NCBI RefSeq assembly: GCF_000374845.1
Contig: NZ_KB895412.1
Coordinates: 381,056-445,055 of the forward strand
DNA length: 64,000 bases
Origin: Paenibacillus terrigena DSM 21567
GTDB taxonomy: Bacteria; Bacillota; Bacilli; Paenibacillales; Paenibacillaceae
Reading direction: 5' to 3'
The translations under genes and the position numbers were made by a program. The notes beneath the pieces are model-generated. The model saw only the letters and a program-made list of their open reading frames with translations, did not search any database and was not told where the DNA came from. This document shows positions 33,525 to 41,518 of this stretch, one piece after another. Numbering within the stretch: the first letter of the stretch is position 1; each line of letters starts with the position of its first letter.

Positions 33525-35024
33525 GTGAAAGAGAATAACAAGACTTTGATTATGATTGGATTGCTCATTGGCATCATTTTCTCAGCGCTTGATGAGACGA
33601 TCGTGACGACGGCGATGCCTACGATCATTCGTGATCTGCATGGGCTGCAGCTGTACGGTTGGGTTGCAGGGGTGTATATGCTTACGATGACGGCATTCAT
33701 GCCGATTCTCGGCAAACTGGCTGATTTATTTGGGCGCAAGCGTATTTATATGATTTGTATGGGGTTATTTATCGGGGGATCGATTATTAGCGGACTTGCA
33801 ACTTCGATGGACGTGCTGCTGATCGGCCGGGGGATTCAAGGGATTGGCGCTGGTGGCATGATGCCGCTCGCGATGATTATTCTCGGCGATACCTATCCAC
33901 TCGAACAACGGGCCAAAATTCAAAGTATGATCGGACCTATTATGTTCCTGCCACAGCTGTTAGGCCCGATGGTGGGCGGCGTAATCGTCGATCAATTGAG
34001 CTGGCACTTCGTCTTCTTGATCAATATCCCCATCGGGATTGTATCGGCGATATTCATGGCGAAAGGGCTGCGCGAGAACCGGAGGGAAGGCAAGCCGAAG
34101 ATCGACTGGGCCGGGGCGGCTGTGCTCCTCGCTGCACTGGTATCACTGCTCCTGACGCCTGTTCTGAAGGATACACAAGGCTATGCTTGGAGCTCTCCAG
34201 TTATTGTCGGCTTACTCGTATTCGGCTGTATAATGATTGGTCTTCTCATCTGGATTGAATCGAGAGTCGAGGAACCAATCATCCCATTACACTTGTTCAA
34301 GAATCGGAATGTTGTGGTGTTATCGACTCTTGTGTTTATCGTTGGTCTCGGCTTGATTGGCTGCTTCGCCTCCTTCCCGTTCTATGCGCAGAACATTATG
34401 GGGCTATCACCGACAGGAGCGGGATACTTGACGATGGCGTTCATGCTCGGTGCTATACCAATGAGTATGTTGAACGGCTTTACGCTGACGAAATTGCGTT
34501 ATCGGAACGTATTCATCGTTTCATTTATTCTGCCGATTATTGCTTTCTTCTTCTTGTCGCAAATCAGCGTGGATACATCCATCGCTGCCATTATCATCTA
34601 TTTCGTCATTATGGGTGCAGGACTTGGCGTATTGTTCGCGGGGGATAATCTGATCGTACAAGAATCCGTGAATAAGAACGAGAGCGGGATTGCCCTCTCG
34701 ACGGTGCAGCTGTTTCAAGCATTAGGTACAACGGTTGGGATGAGCTTGTTCGGCAGTCTGTTGGCTTCACATATCACGAATGGGGTAAGCGCGCTGAAGC
34801 TTCCAGCTGGCACGGCGGAGAAGATCGCGACAGGCGGCATTCCGAAGGATTTGGCGCCGGATATCGCGGCTCAGGCGAAGACAGTCTTCGCAGGGGCATT
34901 CCAGAATTTATATATGATTGCGTTAGTGATGTCTGTTGCTGCGTTTGTCGTTTGTTTCTTCCTCAAAAACGAGATTCTGTCGAAGAAAGTAGCGGAGGAG
35001 AAGCTGGTCGCGCAGGATATGTAG
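33525..35024 (+). CDS. MFS drug exporter, DHA2 (EmrB/QacA) family
   Basis: This 499-residue proton-coupled efflux pump has fourteen predicted membrane segments. Family marks are LDETIVTTAMPTIIRDL near residue 21-37, GKLADLFGRKRIYM near 64, RGIQGIGAGGMMPLAMIILGD near 103 and LGPMVGGVIVDQLSWHFVFLINIPIG near 145-170. Substrates are likely lipophilic drugs or dyes. The start is GTG with AGAGGTGG four bases upstream, a close spacing. A nested dyad (33395-33428) lies before a TACAAT -10, but the regulator is not encoded nearby. Confidence 0.92.
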   Translation: MKENNKTLIMIGLLIGIIFSALDETIVTTAMPTIIRDLHGLQLYGWVAGVYMLTMTAFMPILGKLADLFGRKRIYMICMGLFIGGSIISGLATSMDVLLIGRGIQGIGAGGMMPLAMIILGDTYPLEQRAKIQSMIGPIMFLPQLLGPMVGGVIVDQLSWHFVFLINIPIGIVSAIFMAKGLRENRREGKPKIDWAGAAVLLAALVSLLLTPVLKDTQGYAWSSPVIVGLLVFGCIMIGLLIWIESRVEEPIIPLHLFKNRNVVVLSTLVFIVGLGLIGCFASFPFYAQNIMGLSPTGAGYLTMAFMLGAIPMSMLNGFTLTKLRYRNVFIVSFILPIIAFFFLSQISVDTSIAAIIIYFVIMGAGLGVLFAGDNLIVQESVNKNESGIALSTVQLFQALGTTVGMSLFGSLLASHITNGVSALKLPAGTAEKIATGGIPKDLAPDIAAQAKTVFAGAFQNLYMIALVMSVAAFVVCFFLKNEILSKKVAEEKLVAQDM

Positions 35025-35037
35025 TTGTTGTAGTGGG

Positions 35038-35070
35038 AGGCGTTCCTTTTTTGAAGGGGCGTCTTTTTTT
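35038..35070 (+). terminator. Terminator after the DHA2 exporter gene
   Basis: An 11-bp stem with several G-T pairs (AGGCGTTCCTT / AAGGGGCGTCT) is followed by a T-run. Confidence 0.7.
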
Positions 35071-35159
35071 ATGAAAAAATAAAGTAAAATTGTCCACTAA
35101 TAGTCTATAATTGGAAATGTAGTTAAATTGTTTCAAATATTTGATGGGAGCTGGTTCGA

Positions 35160-35993
35160 TTGCGTAGATTTATGGTTCTTGGAAAAGTACTTCTTTCGCT
35201 TGTACTCTTTATGGGATTAGGCGGGATGGTGAGCAGCTTGGTCTTGGGGGCGCAATCCAGCAGCCCGGAATGGAAGCTAATCATCATAACAGGGATGAGC
35301 ATGCTGATCCCTGCAATACTGATGTTTTTCCTGTTCGAGAGAGGTAAGGGGTGGTCGCTTGGATTTCGTCAGTCTCATTTGATGACACGTGCGCTACAAG
35401 GCATTGGACTCGGCATATTGCTTATCAGTATTGGGGCGGTAGCAATATGGATCTGTGGCGGCGTTGAGTTTCAATCGGTACATACGGATGCGGATACGTG
35501 GACTTCTGTCCTTGCAGGGGTAGGGTTGTTCGCCTTGGTCGCGATCAGCGAAGAGGTGTTCAATCGAGGGTACTTGCAAGGTCTTCTAGAGCATCAATAT
35601 GGCGTTACTTGGGGTGTTGTGGTTTCTTCGATCATCTTCGCGCTGCTGCATGGGGCCAATCCGGGTATTTGGAGCACGCCTTTTACCATGATTAATATTT
35701 TCCTGATCGGTGTTTTCTTCGCGTTGACGCGAGTCATGACGGGCGGGATATGGCTCCCTATCGGATGCCACCTCGCATGGAACTTCTTCCAGGGGCATGT
35801 CTATGGGTTTGCGGTATCCGGTACGGACACCAAGCCTATCCTGTCCATCCTCGTAAACGGCAATTCGCTCGTATCGGGCGGTTCATTTGGTGTGGAGGGA
35901 AGTATCCTGACGACAATCCTAATGATCCTTGTCTGCGGGATTTGCGTGAAATTGTACGTACAACGGGAGCATAACATCCATCTTGCTTCTTGA
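35160..35993 (+). CDS. CPBP-family intramembrane metalloprotease (CAAX protease/Abi)
   Basis: This 277-residue integral membrane protein with about seven or eight hydrophobic segments belongs to the CPBP/Abi (Rce1-like) family. Motif 1 is [11 protein letters not shown] near residue 139 (EExxxR), motif 2 [10 protein letters not shown] near 165 and motif 3 HLAWNFFQG near 203; together these give the Glu/His metal site. The start is TTG with GGGAG about eight bases upstream. Bacterial relatives include bacteriocin self-immunity proteins, but no bacteriocin gene is visible here. A terminator follows at 36051. Confidence 0.88.
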   Translation: MRRFMVLGKVLLSLVLFMGLGGMVSSLVLGAQSSSPEWKLIIITGMSMLIPAILMFFLFERGKGWSLGFRQSHLMTRALQGIGLGILLISIGAVAIWICGGVEFQSVHTDADTWTSVLAGVGLFALVAISEEVFNRGYLQGLLEHQYGVTWGVVVSSIIFALLHGANPGIWSTPFTMINIFLIGVFFALTRVMTGGIWLPIGCHLAWNFFQGHVYGFAVSGTDTKPILSILVNGNSLVSGGSFGVEGSILTTILMILVCGICVKLYVQREHNIHLAS

Positions 35994-36050
35994 GAAGAAC
36001 CATTGTAGAAATAGGGATGATTATTGTACGCGAAAATAGGAAGATTTACA

Positions 36051-36076
36051 GGGGCTGCGGCATGCAGCTCCTTTTT
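36051..36076 (+). terminator. Terminator after the CPBP protease gene
   Basis: GGGGCTGC / GCAGCTCC stem with a 5-base loop and five T. Its presence argues against starting the next gene before it. Confidence 0.8.
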
Positions 36077-36163
36077 GCGTGGAAAAGAGGTTGCTGGTGT
36101 ATGCAGTACATGGGACAATGGGAAAAAGAGACATTCGAAGGTGTACCAAAGGGAGGAAACGCA

Positions 36164-37141
36164 ATGACGACACCAAAAGGCACATGCTGCTCCGTTCGAA
36201 GAGATACTGTAGGTGTGGGGAATGATGAAATCGCTGTATCCCAAGCGGCAATGGAAGGTTCGGACACGTGTAAGAAGCATGCAAATACATCCAGGATGAT
36301 TCTGCTTCAGGGCGGGGAGTTCCTGATGGGGACGAACGATGCAGAAGGCTTCGCGGCCGACGGGGAAGGACCTGTGCATACAGTGAAGCTGGATCCGTTC
36401 TACATGGATGCTTGTACAGTAACCAATGCGGAATTCCGCGAATTCGTGCAGGATACGGGCTACCAGACGGAAGCCGAACAGTTCGGCTGGTCATTCGTGT
36501 TCTATCAATTCGTCTCGGAGACAGTGAAGCAAGAGGTCGATAGTGCGGTACAGTCCGTGCCATGGTGGCTCAAGGTGGACGGCGCGTTCTGGGCGAAGCC
36601 GGAAGGCCGAGATTCCTCCATTGATGATCGATGGGATCATCCGGTCGTTCATGTGTCGTGGAATGATGCTCAGGCGTATTGCGCATGGGCTGGCAAACGT
36701 CTACCTACGGAAGCGGAGTGGGAGTTCGCAGCGCGTGGCGGGCTGGTGCAGCGACGTTATCCGTGGGGCGATTCACTGCTGGTGGATGGCGAACACCAGT
36801 GTAACATTTGGCAGGGACCTTTCCCCAAAATCAATCGGGCATCCGATGGCTATGCTGGGACGGCGCCTGTACGTGCATTTAAGCCGAATGGATACGGGCT
36901 CTACAATACCTCCGGAAATGTGTGGGAGTGGTGTGCGGATTGGTTCCGGGCAGATACGTATCGGCATAGCGAGTTGTTGAATCCGAAGGGACCTGCGCGC
37001 GGTGAAGCTCGCGTTATTCGCGGCGGCTCGCATATGTGTCACAAATCGTATTGCAACCGCTACCGTGTGGCGGCGCGCTCGTCGAATACACCGGACAGCT
37101 CGACGGGGCATATGGGCTTCCGCTGCGCGGCGGATGTGTGA
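36164..37141 (+). CDS. Formylglycine-generating enzyme (SUMF1/FGE family)
   Basis: This enzyme oxidises a Cys in a CxPxR peptide of a target protein to C-alpha-formylglycine, the catalytic residue of type I sulfatases. It has 325 residues with the FGE-sulfatase domain from about residue 45 ([12 protein letters not shown]). [28 protein letters not shown] and [11 protein letters not shown] are characteristic. The active-site pair is complete, Cys292 and Cys297 in [20 protein letters not shown], with NTPDSS and GFRCAADV following; many SUMF1-fold proteins lack this pair. The N-terminus carries CCSVRR, similar to a CxPxR target. No sulfatase gene is in the window. GGGAGG lies 7 bases before ATG 36164. 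A P-loop protein gene follows after 12 bases. Confidence 0.9.
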   Translation: MTTPKGTCCSVRRDTVGVGNDEIAVSQAAMEGSDTCKKHANTSRMILLQGGEFLMGTNDAEGFAADGEGPVHTVKLDPFYMDACTVTNAEFREFVQDTGYQTEAEQFGWSFVFYQFVSETVKQEVDSAVQSVPWWLKVDGAFWAKPEGRDSSIDDRWDHPVVHVSWNDAQAYCAWAGKRLPTEAEWEFAARGGLVQRRYPWGDSLLVDGEHQCNIWQGPFPKINRASDGYAGTAPVRAFKPNGYGLYNTSGNVWEWCADWFRADTYRHSELLNPKGPARGEARVIRGGSHMCHKSYCNRYRVAARSSNTPDSSTGHMGFRCAADV

Positions 37142-37153
37142 GGAGATATAACA

Positions 37154-37669
37154 ATGAAAATTGCAATCATAGGCTCCAGCGGTTCGGGCAAATCAACCTT
37201 CACTCGCGAGCTTGGACAAATATTAGATTTACCGATTCATTATTTGGATTTGTACTATTGGCAGCCTGGTTGGGTACCGACGCCAACCGAAGAATTCACT
37301 GCGTTGAATCGAAGCTTGGTCGCGAATGATACATGGATCATAGATGGGTTATATGGGAAAACACTAGACATCCGACTGCAAGCGGCGGATGTTGTTTTTT
37401 TCTTCGATTTATCTCCATGGATCACCACATATCGCGTCATTAAGCGCAGAATTCAATATCACGGGAAGACAAGGGTGGACATAAACGAAGGGTGTCCCGA
37501 GTCGATTGACTGGCCCTTTATCAAATTTGGATGGAACTTCCGCAGGGATAAGCGACCTGGTATCCTCGCCAAGCTTAAGGATCATGCCGAGAATACCAAG
37601 ATCATCGTGATTCAGAGCCCTAAGGAAGCCCAACGGATATTAAATGAGGTGAAGGCTACGGGCAAATGA
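37154..37669 (+). CDS. P-loop NTPase, 'topology modulation protein' (adenylate kinase-like)
   Basis: This 171-residue soluble nucleotide-binding protein has Walker A GSSGSGKST at residues 7-15 and follows the FlaR/adenylate kinase-like pattern: HYLDLYYWQPGW near 30, DTWIIDGLYGKTLDIRLQAAD near 60-79 and FFDLSPWITTYRVIKRR near 83-99. Proteins of this type are annotated as DNA topology modulators or small-molecule kinases; the true substrate is unknown. GTGAGGAG precedes the ATG, and the gene is only 12 bases from the FGE stop, so the two are probably co-transcribed without an obvious functional link. Confidence 0.85.
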   Translation: MKIAIIGSSGSGKSTFTRELGQILDLPIHYLDLYYWQPGWVPTPTEEFTALNRSLVANDTWIIDGLYGKTLDIRLQAADVVFFFDLSPWITTYRVIKRRIQYHGKTRVDINEGCPESIDWPFIKFGWNFRRDKRPGILAKLKDHAENTKIIVIQSPKEAQRILNEVKATGK

Positions 37670-37700
37670 TCGGTGTTGAGCATTTTTGGCATAAGATCGC

Positions 37701-38243
37701 TTACAGCTTCCCCAGCTTCCCCAGCTTCGCCAGCGTCTGCAGCATATGATCTAGCAAATTCGGAATATCCTCCATCTGGTCCTCGTTAATACGGCGGTTG
37801 AATCGCAGTTCGACGGTATTTTGATATATAGGGCGATTTTGCCCATATTCGAAGCTTAGTGTCTGCACGGCCGGCAGCTCAGGCTCCCAGATCTTCCGTA
37901 CGACCTCAGCAATACGCTCACACTGGGAATCAGGATTCTCGATTTTCATATAGAATCGTATGCGAAGTGTACAAGCCGGCGTCTCACCAGGCATTTCTAG
38001 AATTTCAGCAGCAAGATCTTTCAGCGAAGTGTCGAGCCGGATCTCGGCTGTAATATCCGGATGATCGATGAGTACGAATTGAAGTGCAAATTCTCGTGCC
38101 ATGACGGACAGCTCCAGACGGTCGACCCGGTCTGTGACACGGATGATCTCGTCCAGATTATCTAGATCGTAGACTTGGTTTTCTATAGCGACTTTTAAAT
38201 TTTCGAATACAGTAGGGTCGAACATCACAGGAATGGGCCTCAT
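37701..38243 (-). CDS. Protein of unknown function
   Basis: This 180-residue soluble protein opens MRPIPVMFDPTVFENLKVAI and ends LAKLGKLGKL. There is no signal peptide or membrane segment. It is acidic, with many Asp-Leu and Arg pairs, and is conserved-looking rather than low complexity. I do not recognise the family. The start is uncertain: the ATG at 38243 has no ribosome site, while GTG 38228 or ATG 38225 (MFDPTVFENL) sit 10-13 bases after GAGG and may be the true start. The C-terminal Leu-Gly-Lys repeat comes from a 9-bp tandem DNA repeat at 37707-37733. Confidence 0.65.
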   Translation of the reverse strand: MRPIPVMFDPTVFENLKVAIENQVYDLDNLDEIIRVTDRVDRLELSVMAREFALQFVLIDHPDITAEIRLDTSLKDLAAEILEMPGETPACTLRIRFYMKIENPDSQCERIAEVVRKIWEPELPAVQTLSFEYGQNRPIYQNTVELRFNRRINEDQMEDIPNLLDHMLQTLAKLGKLGKL

Positions 38244-38462
38244 TTCGTCTTGTTTTTACATAGGAATGATTCATGGTGTTAGCATACCAAATTTGTTGCT
38301 CCGAATGACATATTGATTCCCTTTTCTGCGCATATTAGTGACGTGCTCCGATAACTTCATCACGCAATCACTTGGGCACACTTGTTGTGAATCGGTTTTT
38401 GCCGCTGGAGACATTCTTGAAGATCGATTAAGCAAGTTCATCTCGAAGGAGGAATTGTAATT

Positions 38463-38567
38463 ATGACAACTTCCAAACATCGTCGTGAAAATGCCGACAA
38501 AATCCGTAAGCAAACTCCGCATGCGCACGGAAAAATCAAGTCTTTTAAGGAATTATCGGAGTTCTAG
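38463..38567 (+). CDS. 34-residue basic peptide, possibly spore-associated
   Basis: This short gene opens MTTSKHRRENADKIRKQT and ends HGKIKSFKELSEF. It is strongly basic, without hydrophobic stretches. AAGGAGG lies about 10 bases before the ATG, and a 13-bp hairpin follows within a few bases of the stop. A sigG-like pattern (GAATC, 18 bases, CATTCTT; 38389-38418) lies 45 bases upstream of the ATG. Size, composition and context next to the spore-coat cluster suggest a minor spore protein. I do not recognise a named family, so this is only a proposal. Confidence 0.6.
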   Translation: MTTSKHRRENADKIRKQTPHAHGKIKSFKELSEF

Positions 38568-38570
38568 ATG

Positions 38571-38601
38571 AACAAGGGCGCCCATAACGGGTGCCCTTGT
38601 T
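38571..38601 (+). terminator. Hairpin after the 34-residue gene
   Basis: AACAAGGGCGCCC / GGGTGCCCTTGTT, 13 bp with one G-T pair and a 5-base loop. The T-run is missing, so termination may be weak. Confidence 0.55.
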
Positions 38602-38682
38602 GTACAACGGGCAGTCGCAGTGTTAGCGTTGCACGGGCTAAAAAGACGTGAAATTTTCAAGCGAATAGGGGAGAGCAAGTAA

Positions 38683-39807
38683 GTGTACAAGTATAGATTC
38701 AGAATAGGGATGATCTTTCTCCTTCTTGTTTGTGTTTCTTTCTCCATGGAACCTAGGAAGATGGTAGCGAATTCCGACGAGGAACGTAACGTTACTTCTT
38801 TTCTAAATGAATTGTACGCTCTTCGGGCGAATTTACTCATACATAATCATCAGGTCCAAATCGAGCAGCACTATGTTCACGGACATAAAGCCAGCGATTA
38901 TGCGATGCGTCAAGAATTCAAGCGAGCGGAATACCTCCATACATGGGGGGAGAAAAGAGGAATGCAATTCATCGATGCCAAGTCGAATATTCGCATTACC
39001 CGGATTCATTTCGATGGAGATTTGGCCAGAATATCACTCGTTCAATCCTTGAAACTTAGTTATTTTTATTTACAATCGAATGCTCCTTCACAATCTTTTG
39101 GCATAGGGACAAGGCATGCGCTCACACTAAAGAAAAATAATCACGGATGGTTATTGTATAAGGAGTGGTATTTAGACCCTCTTGAAGAAAACCCCAATTT
39201 GATCCCTGTCACCTCAGATGGTTCCGCACTCCCTTTTGTTCCTAATCATCAGGACATCCCACCTGGTAGCAAATACAATCGCAAACGTGCAATTGCTTAT
39301 GCCAACAAATATGCAGGAATCGCATGGGGGGCAGGAAACCGTCATCGATATAACCGAAGCTATAAAGATTACACCACGGCAGGTGGGGACTGTACGAATT
39401 TCGCTTCGCAAGTGATCGGCGATCCCAAGGAAGGCGGCGGGCTCCCAATGACAAGCAAGTGGCGTTATTTTTATGGCAAAGAAGGGAGTGAGTCTTGGAT
39501 CCGAACGGATTCGTTCCACCGTTTCTTGATTCAATCTGGGTATGGGAAAATGATTGCCAGCGGTTTATTTAGCGACATCGTGAAACCAACGGAAAAGTTC
39601 CCTCATGGAGCTGTGTCACAGCTGTTACCTGGCGATTTAATCGGATTTGTCATGCATGGGGATGTAGATCATTTCTCCGTGGTGGTTGGCTATGATAATC
39701 AAGGATACCCGCTTGTTAATTCTCATACAGCAGATCGTTATCGCGTACCTTTCGATCTAGGCTGGGATAAGCATACCAAATACATTCTGATTCACATTCG
39801 GGATTGA
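38683..39807 (+). CDS. Secreted amidase_6-type cysteine hydrolase
   Basis: This 374-residue protein has an N-terminal signal/anchor segment (about 7-24). A variable region (about 30-190) resembles the domain found before amidase_6 modules. The catalytic amidase_6 domain (about 195-374) has YNRKRAIAYANKYAG, GGDCTNFASQVIG with the presumed nucleophile Cys near 236, HGDVDHFSVVVGYD and NSHTADRYRVPF. Such domains are papain/NlpC-like and are thought to cleave cell-wall peptides. The start is GTG with AGGGGAGAG eight bases upstream. Its place before SpoVB-, CotSA- and CotS-like genes suggests a role in cortex or coat assembly. Confidence 0.82.
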   Translation: MYKYRFRIGMIFLLLVCVSFSMEPRKMVANSDEERNVTSFLNELYALRANLLIHNHQVQIEQHYVHGHKASDYAMRQEFKRAEYLHTWGEKRGMQFIDAKSNIRITRIHFDGDLARISLVQSLKLSYFYLQSNAPSQSFGIGTRHALTLKKNNHGWLLYKEWYLDPLEENPNLIPVTSDGSALPFVPNHQDIPPGSKYNRKRAIAYANKYAGIAWGAGNRHRYNRSYKDYTTAGGDCTNFASQVIGDPKEGGGLPMTSKWRYFYGKEGSESWIRTDSFHRFLIQSGYGKMIASGLFSDIVKPTEKFPHGAVSQLLPGDLIGFVMHGDVDHFSVVVGYDNQGYPLVNSHTADRYRVPFDLGWDKHTKYILIHIRD

Positions 39808-39838
39808 AGCAATTCGCGGACTTGGGCCTCGACTGGAC

Positions 39839-39865
39839 ATACCTCTAACTTCATCGTCATAGGAT
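39839..39865 (+). promoter_or_regulatory. SigE-type promoter candidate for the SpoVB-like gene
   Basis: ATA (39839-39841), 16 bases, CATAGGAT (39858-39865) fits the sigE pattern ATA-N16-CATANNNT. It lies about 37 bases before the ATG. Confidence 0.5.
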
Positions 39866-39902
39866 AATGAGGACGAGTATGAAATAGAGGTGAAGTGAGA
39901 CC

Positions 39903-41414
39903 ATGCCGCTGCTGTTGAAACAACTGGCAATAAGGACCGGCTCTATATTTATTGTGAAAATGATGGGGCTCATCGGGCGGGTCTCTTTAATAAGACTTGT
40001 TGGTGCAGAAGGTATCGGGCTTTACCAAATTGCATATTCTTATTATGGCCTAGCATTGATGGTGATCGTTGGCGGGTTCCCAACGGTGCTGGCCATGCTT
40101 ACAGCGAAGGACCCTGCACAGGGATGGTTCTGGTTCAGAAGAATCTCCCTGCTATTGATTGGTCTGGGTGGGGTCATTAGTTATGTTACGTTCTTGCTAT
40201 CTCCTCAAATTGCTGAGATTCTTGGCAATCCAAATCTCCACTTCGCAATACGCTGCATTGCACCCGCACTATTTGTTGTCCCCTTGCTAAGCTTGTTAAG
40301 GGGTTATTTACAAGGATTAGAGCGCTATAGCGTCATTGCGTTCTCTGAACTCATCGAACAAGCAGTCCGAATGGGCGCCTTGGTGGTAATCGTTATTCTT
40401 TTGCTCCCTAAAGGTTCCCCGATCGCTGTAGGAGGCGGTATCCTAGGTACTTTCTTGGCGGCATTAGTTTCATTCTTGCTATTAATATTTGCTTGCAGGT
40501 TTATCCAGCAAGACAGCCTAGATAAAGGTTATCCGTACCAGCATCGTACAGATCGGAATTCCATGTTCTCCTGGATTCTCCATACTTCCCTTATCATTTC
40601 ATTCACGAGGCTTCTAGTTCCACTGTCTGATTGTATTGATGCCATCATCATTCCGAATCGCCTGCAAGCAGCTGGTTTTACAGCATCGGAAGCAACATCG
40701 ATCTTTGGGGTCATTACGGGGATGGCCATGATCGTAGTCTATATGCCGACGATCGTTACAGCAGCGCTATCCCATACCCTAACAATGAAGATTGTCAGCG
40801 ACTGGAAAGAGGGACAGGTAGCAAAATTTTATGAACGAACCCGTTGTGCGCTTGAGCTTGGATGGGTGTGGGGTTGTACAGCGGGAATTCTCATCTTCAC
40901 GTACAGTAAGTACATTTCATGGTATATCTTCGGTACATACGAAGCGTCGGAGCCTATACGATATCTGGCAGCTGTACCGCTTCTTGTCGGACTACGAGAA
41001 TTAACGACGAGCATGTTATGGGCACAGGAACGCAAAAAGGTACCTCTTGTGGGCCTTATCGTAGGGATTTGCATAGCAATCCCCATTCAGTATTTTCTGG
41101 TAGCCGTACCTGGGTTCAGTTATGCTGGACCTTCAGTAGGCATTCTGTGTTTGGAGCTTGTTACCGTAAGCTGGAATATTGGGGCATTAAAGTTGAGTAG
41201 GGTAGGTATACGATTAAAACCTTTGATCGTCGATATGATCCTTTTGTTCATACTCATGTTAGTAGTTACTTTAGGGATGAATTCGCTGATGACGTATCAT
41301 GTATCCAATACATTTCAACTAGCACTTGGTATAACGCTGTATAGTGGTGGGGCAGGACTCTATATCTTTTGGCGTTCTCGATCCATGAATGACGTTCTTT
41401 TTCAATCTAAATGA
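39903..41414 (+). CDS. SpoVB-like polysaccharide/lipid flippase (MOP superfamily)
   Basis: This 503-residue membrane protein has about fourteen hydrophobic segments in the MATE/PST layout. Recognisable stretches are GLIGRVSLIRLVGAEGIGLYQ near residue 23, LLRGYLQGLERYSVIAFSELIEQAVRM near 137 and GGILGTFLAALVSFLLL near 180. SpoVB and its relatives move lipid-linked saccharides across the membrane during spore cortex or coat glycan synthesis. GAGGTGAAG precedes the ATG. The next gene, a glycosyltransferase, begins 104 bases later under its own predicted sigK promoter. The flipped substrate is not known. Confidence 0.88.
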   Translation: MPLLLKQLAIRTGSIFIVKMMGLIGRVSLIRLVGAEGIGLYQIAYSYYGLALMVIVGGFPTVLAMLTAKDPAQGWFWFRRISLLLIGLGGVISYVTFLLSPQIAEILGNPNLHFAIRCIAPALFVVPLLSLLRGYLQGLERYSVIAFSELIEQAVRMGALVVIVILLLPKGSPIAVGGGILGTFLAALVSFLLLIFACRFIQQDSLDKGYPYQHRTDRNSMFSWILHTSLIISFTRLLVPLSDCIDAIIIPNRLQAAGFTASEATSIFGVITGMAMIVVYMPTIVTAALSHTLTMKIVSDWKEGQVAKFYERTRCALELGWVWGCTAGILIFTYSKYISWYIFGTYEASEPIRYLAAVPLLVGLRELTTSMLWAQERKKVPLVGLIVGICIAIPIQYFLVAVPGFSYAGPSVGILCLELVTVSWNIGALKLSRVGIRLKPLIVDMILLFILMLVVTLGMNSLMTYHVSNTFQLALGITLYSGGAGLYIFWRSRSMNDVLFQSK

Positions 41415-41465
41415 ACAATGAAGTCTTTCCTAAACTTAAGAGTATTTTATGGATAGAAAATTCGT

Positions 41466-41492
41466 ACATTTTTGTTTCTAAAGCATAAAATA
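41466..41492 (+). promoter_or_regulatory. SigK-type (mother cell) promoter candidate for cotSA-cotS-like genes
   Basis: AC (41466-41467), 16 bases, CATAAAATA (41484-41492) matches the sigK pattern AC-N16/17-CATANNNTA at every defined base. An 11-bp perfect inverted repeat (GAGTATTTTAT 41440-41450 / ATAAAATACTC 41485-41495) overlaps the -10. Confidence 0.6.
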
Positions 41493-41518
41493 CTCGAAAG
41501 TATTACAGGAGGATTCCA

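Noticed and set aside
35990-36163. N-terminal extension of the formylglycine-generating enzyme back to 35990
   Set aside because: It would run through a clear terminator hairpin (36051-36076), and it lacks a start signal; ATG 36164 has GGGAGG.
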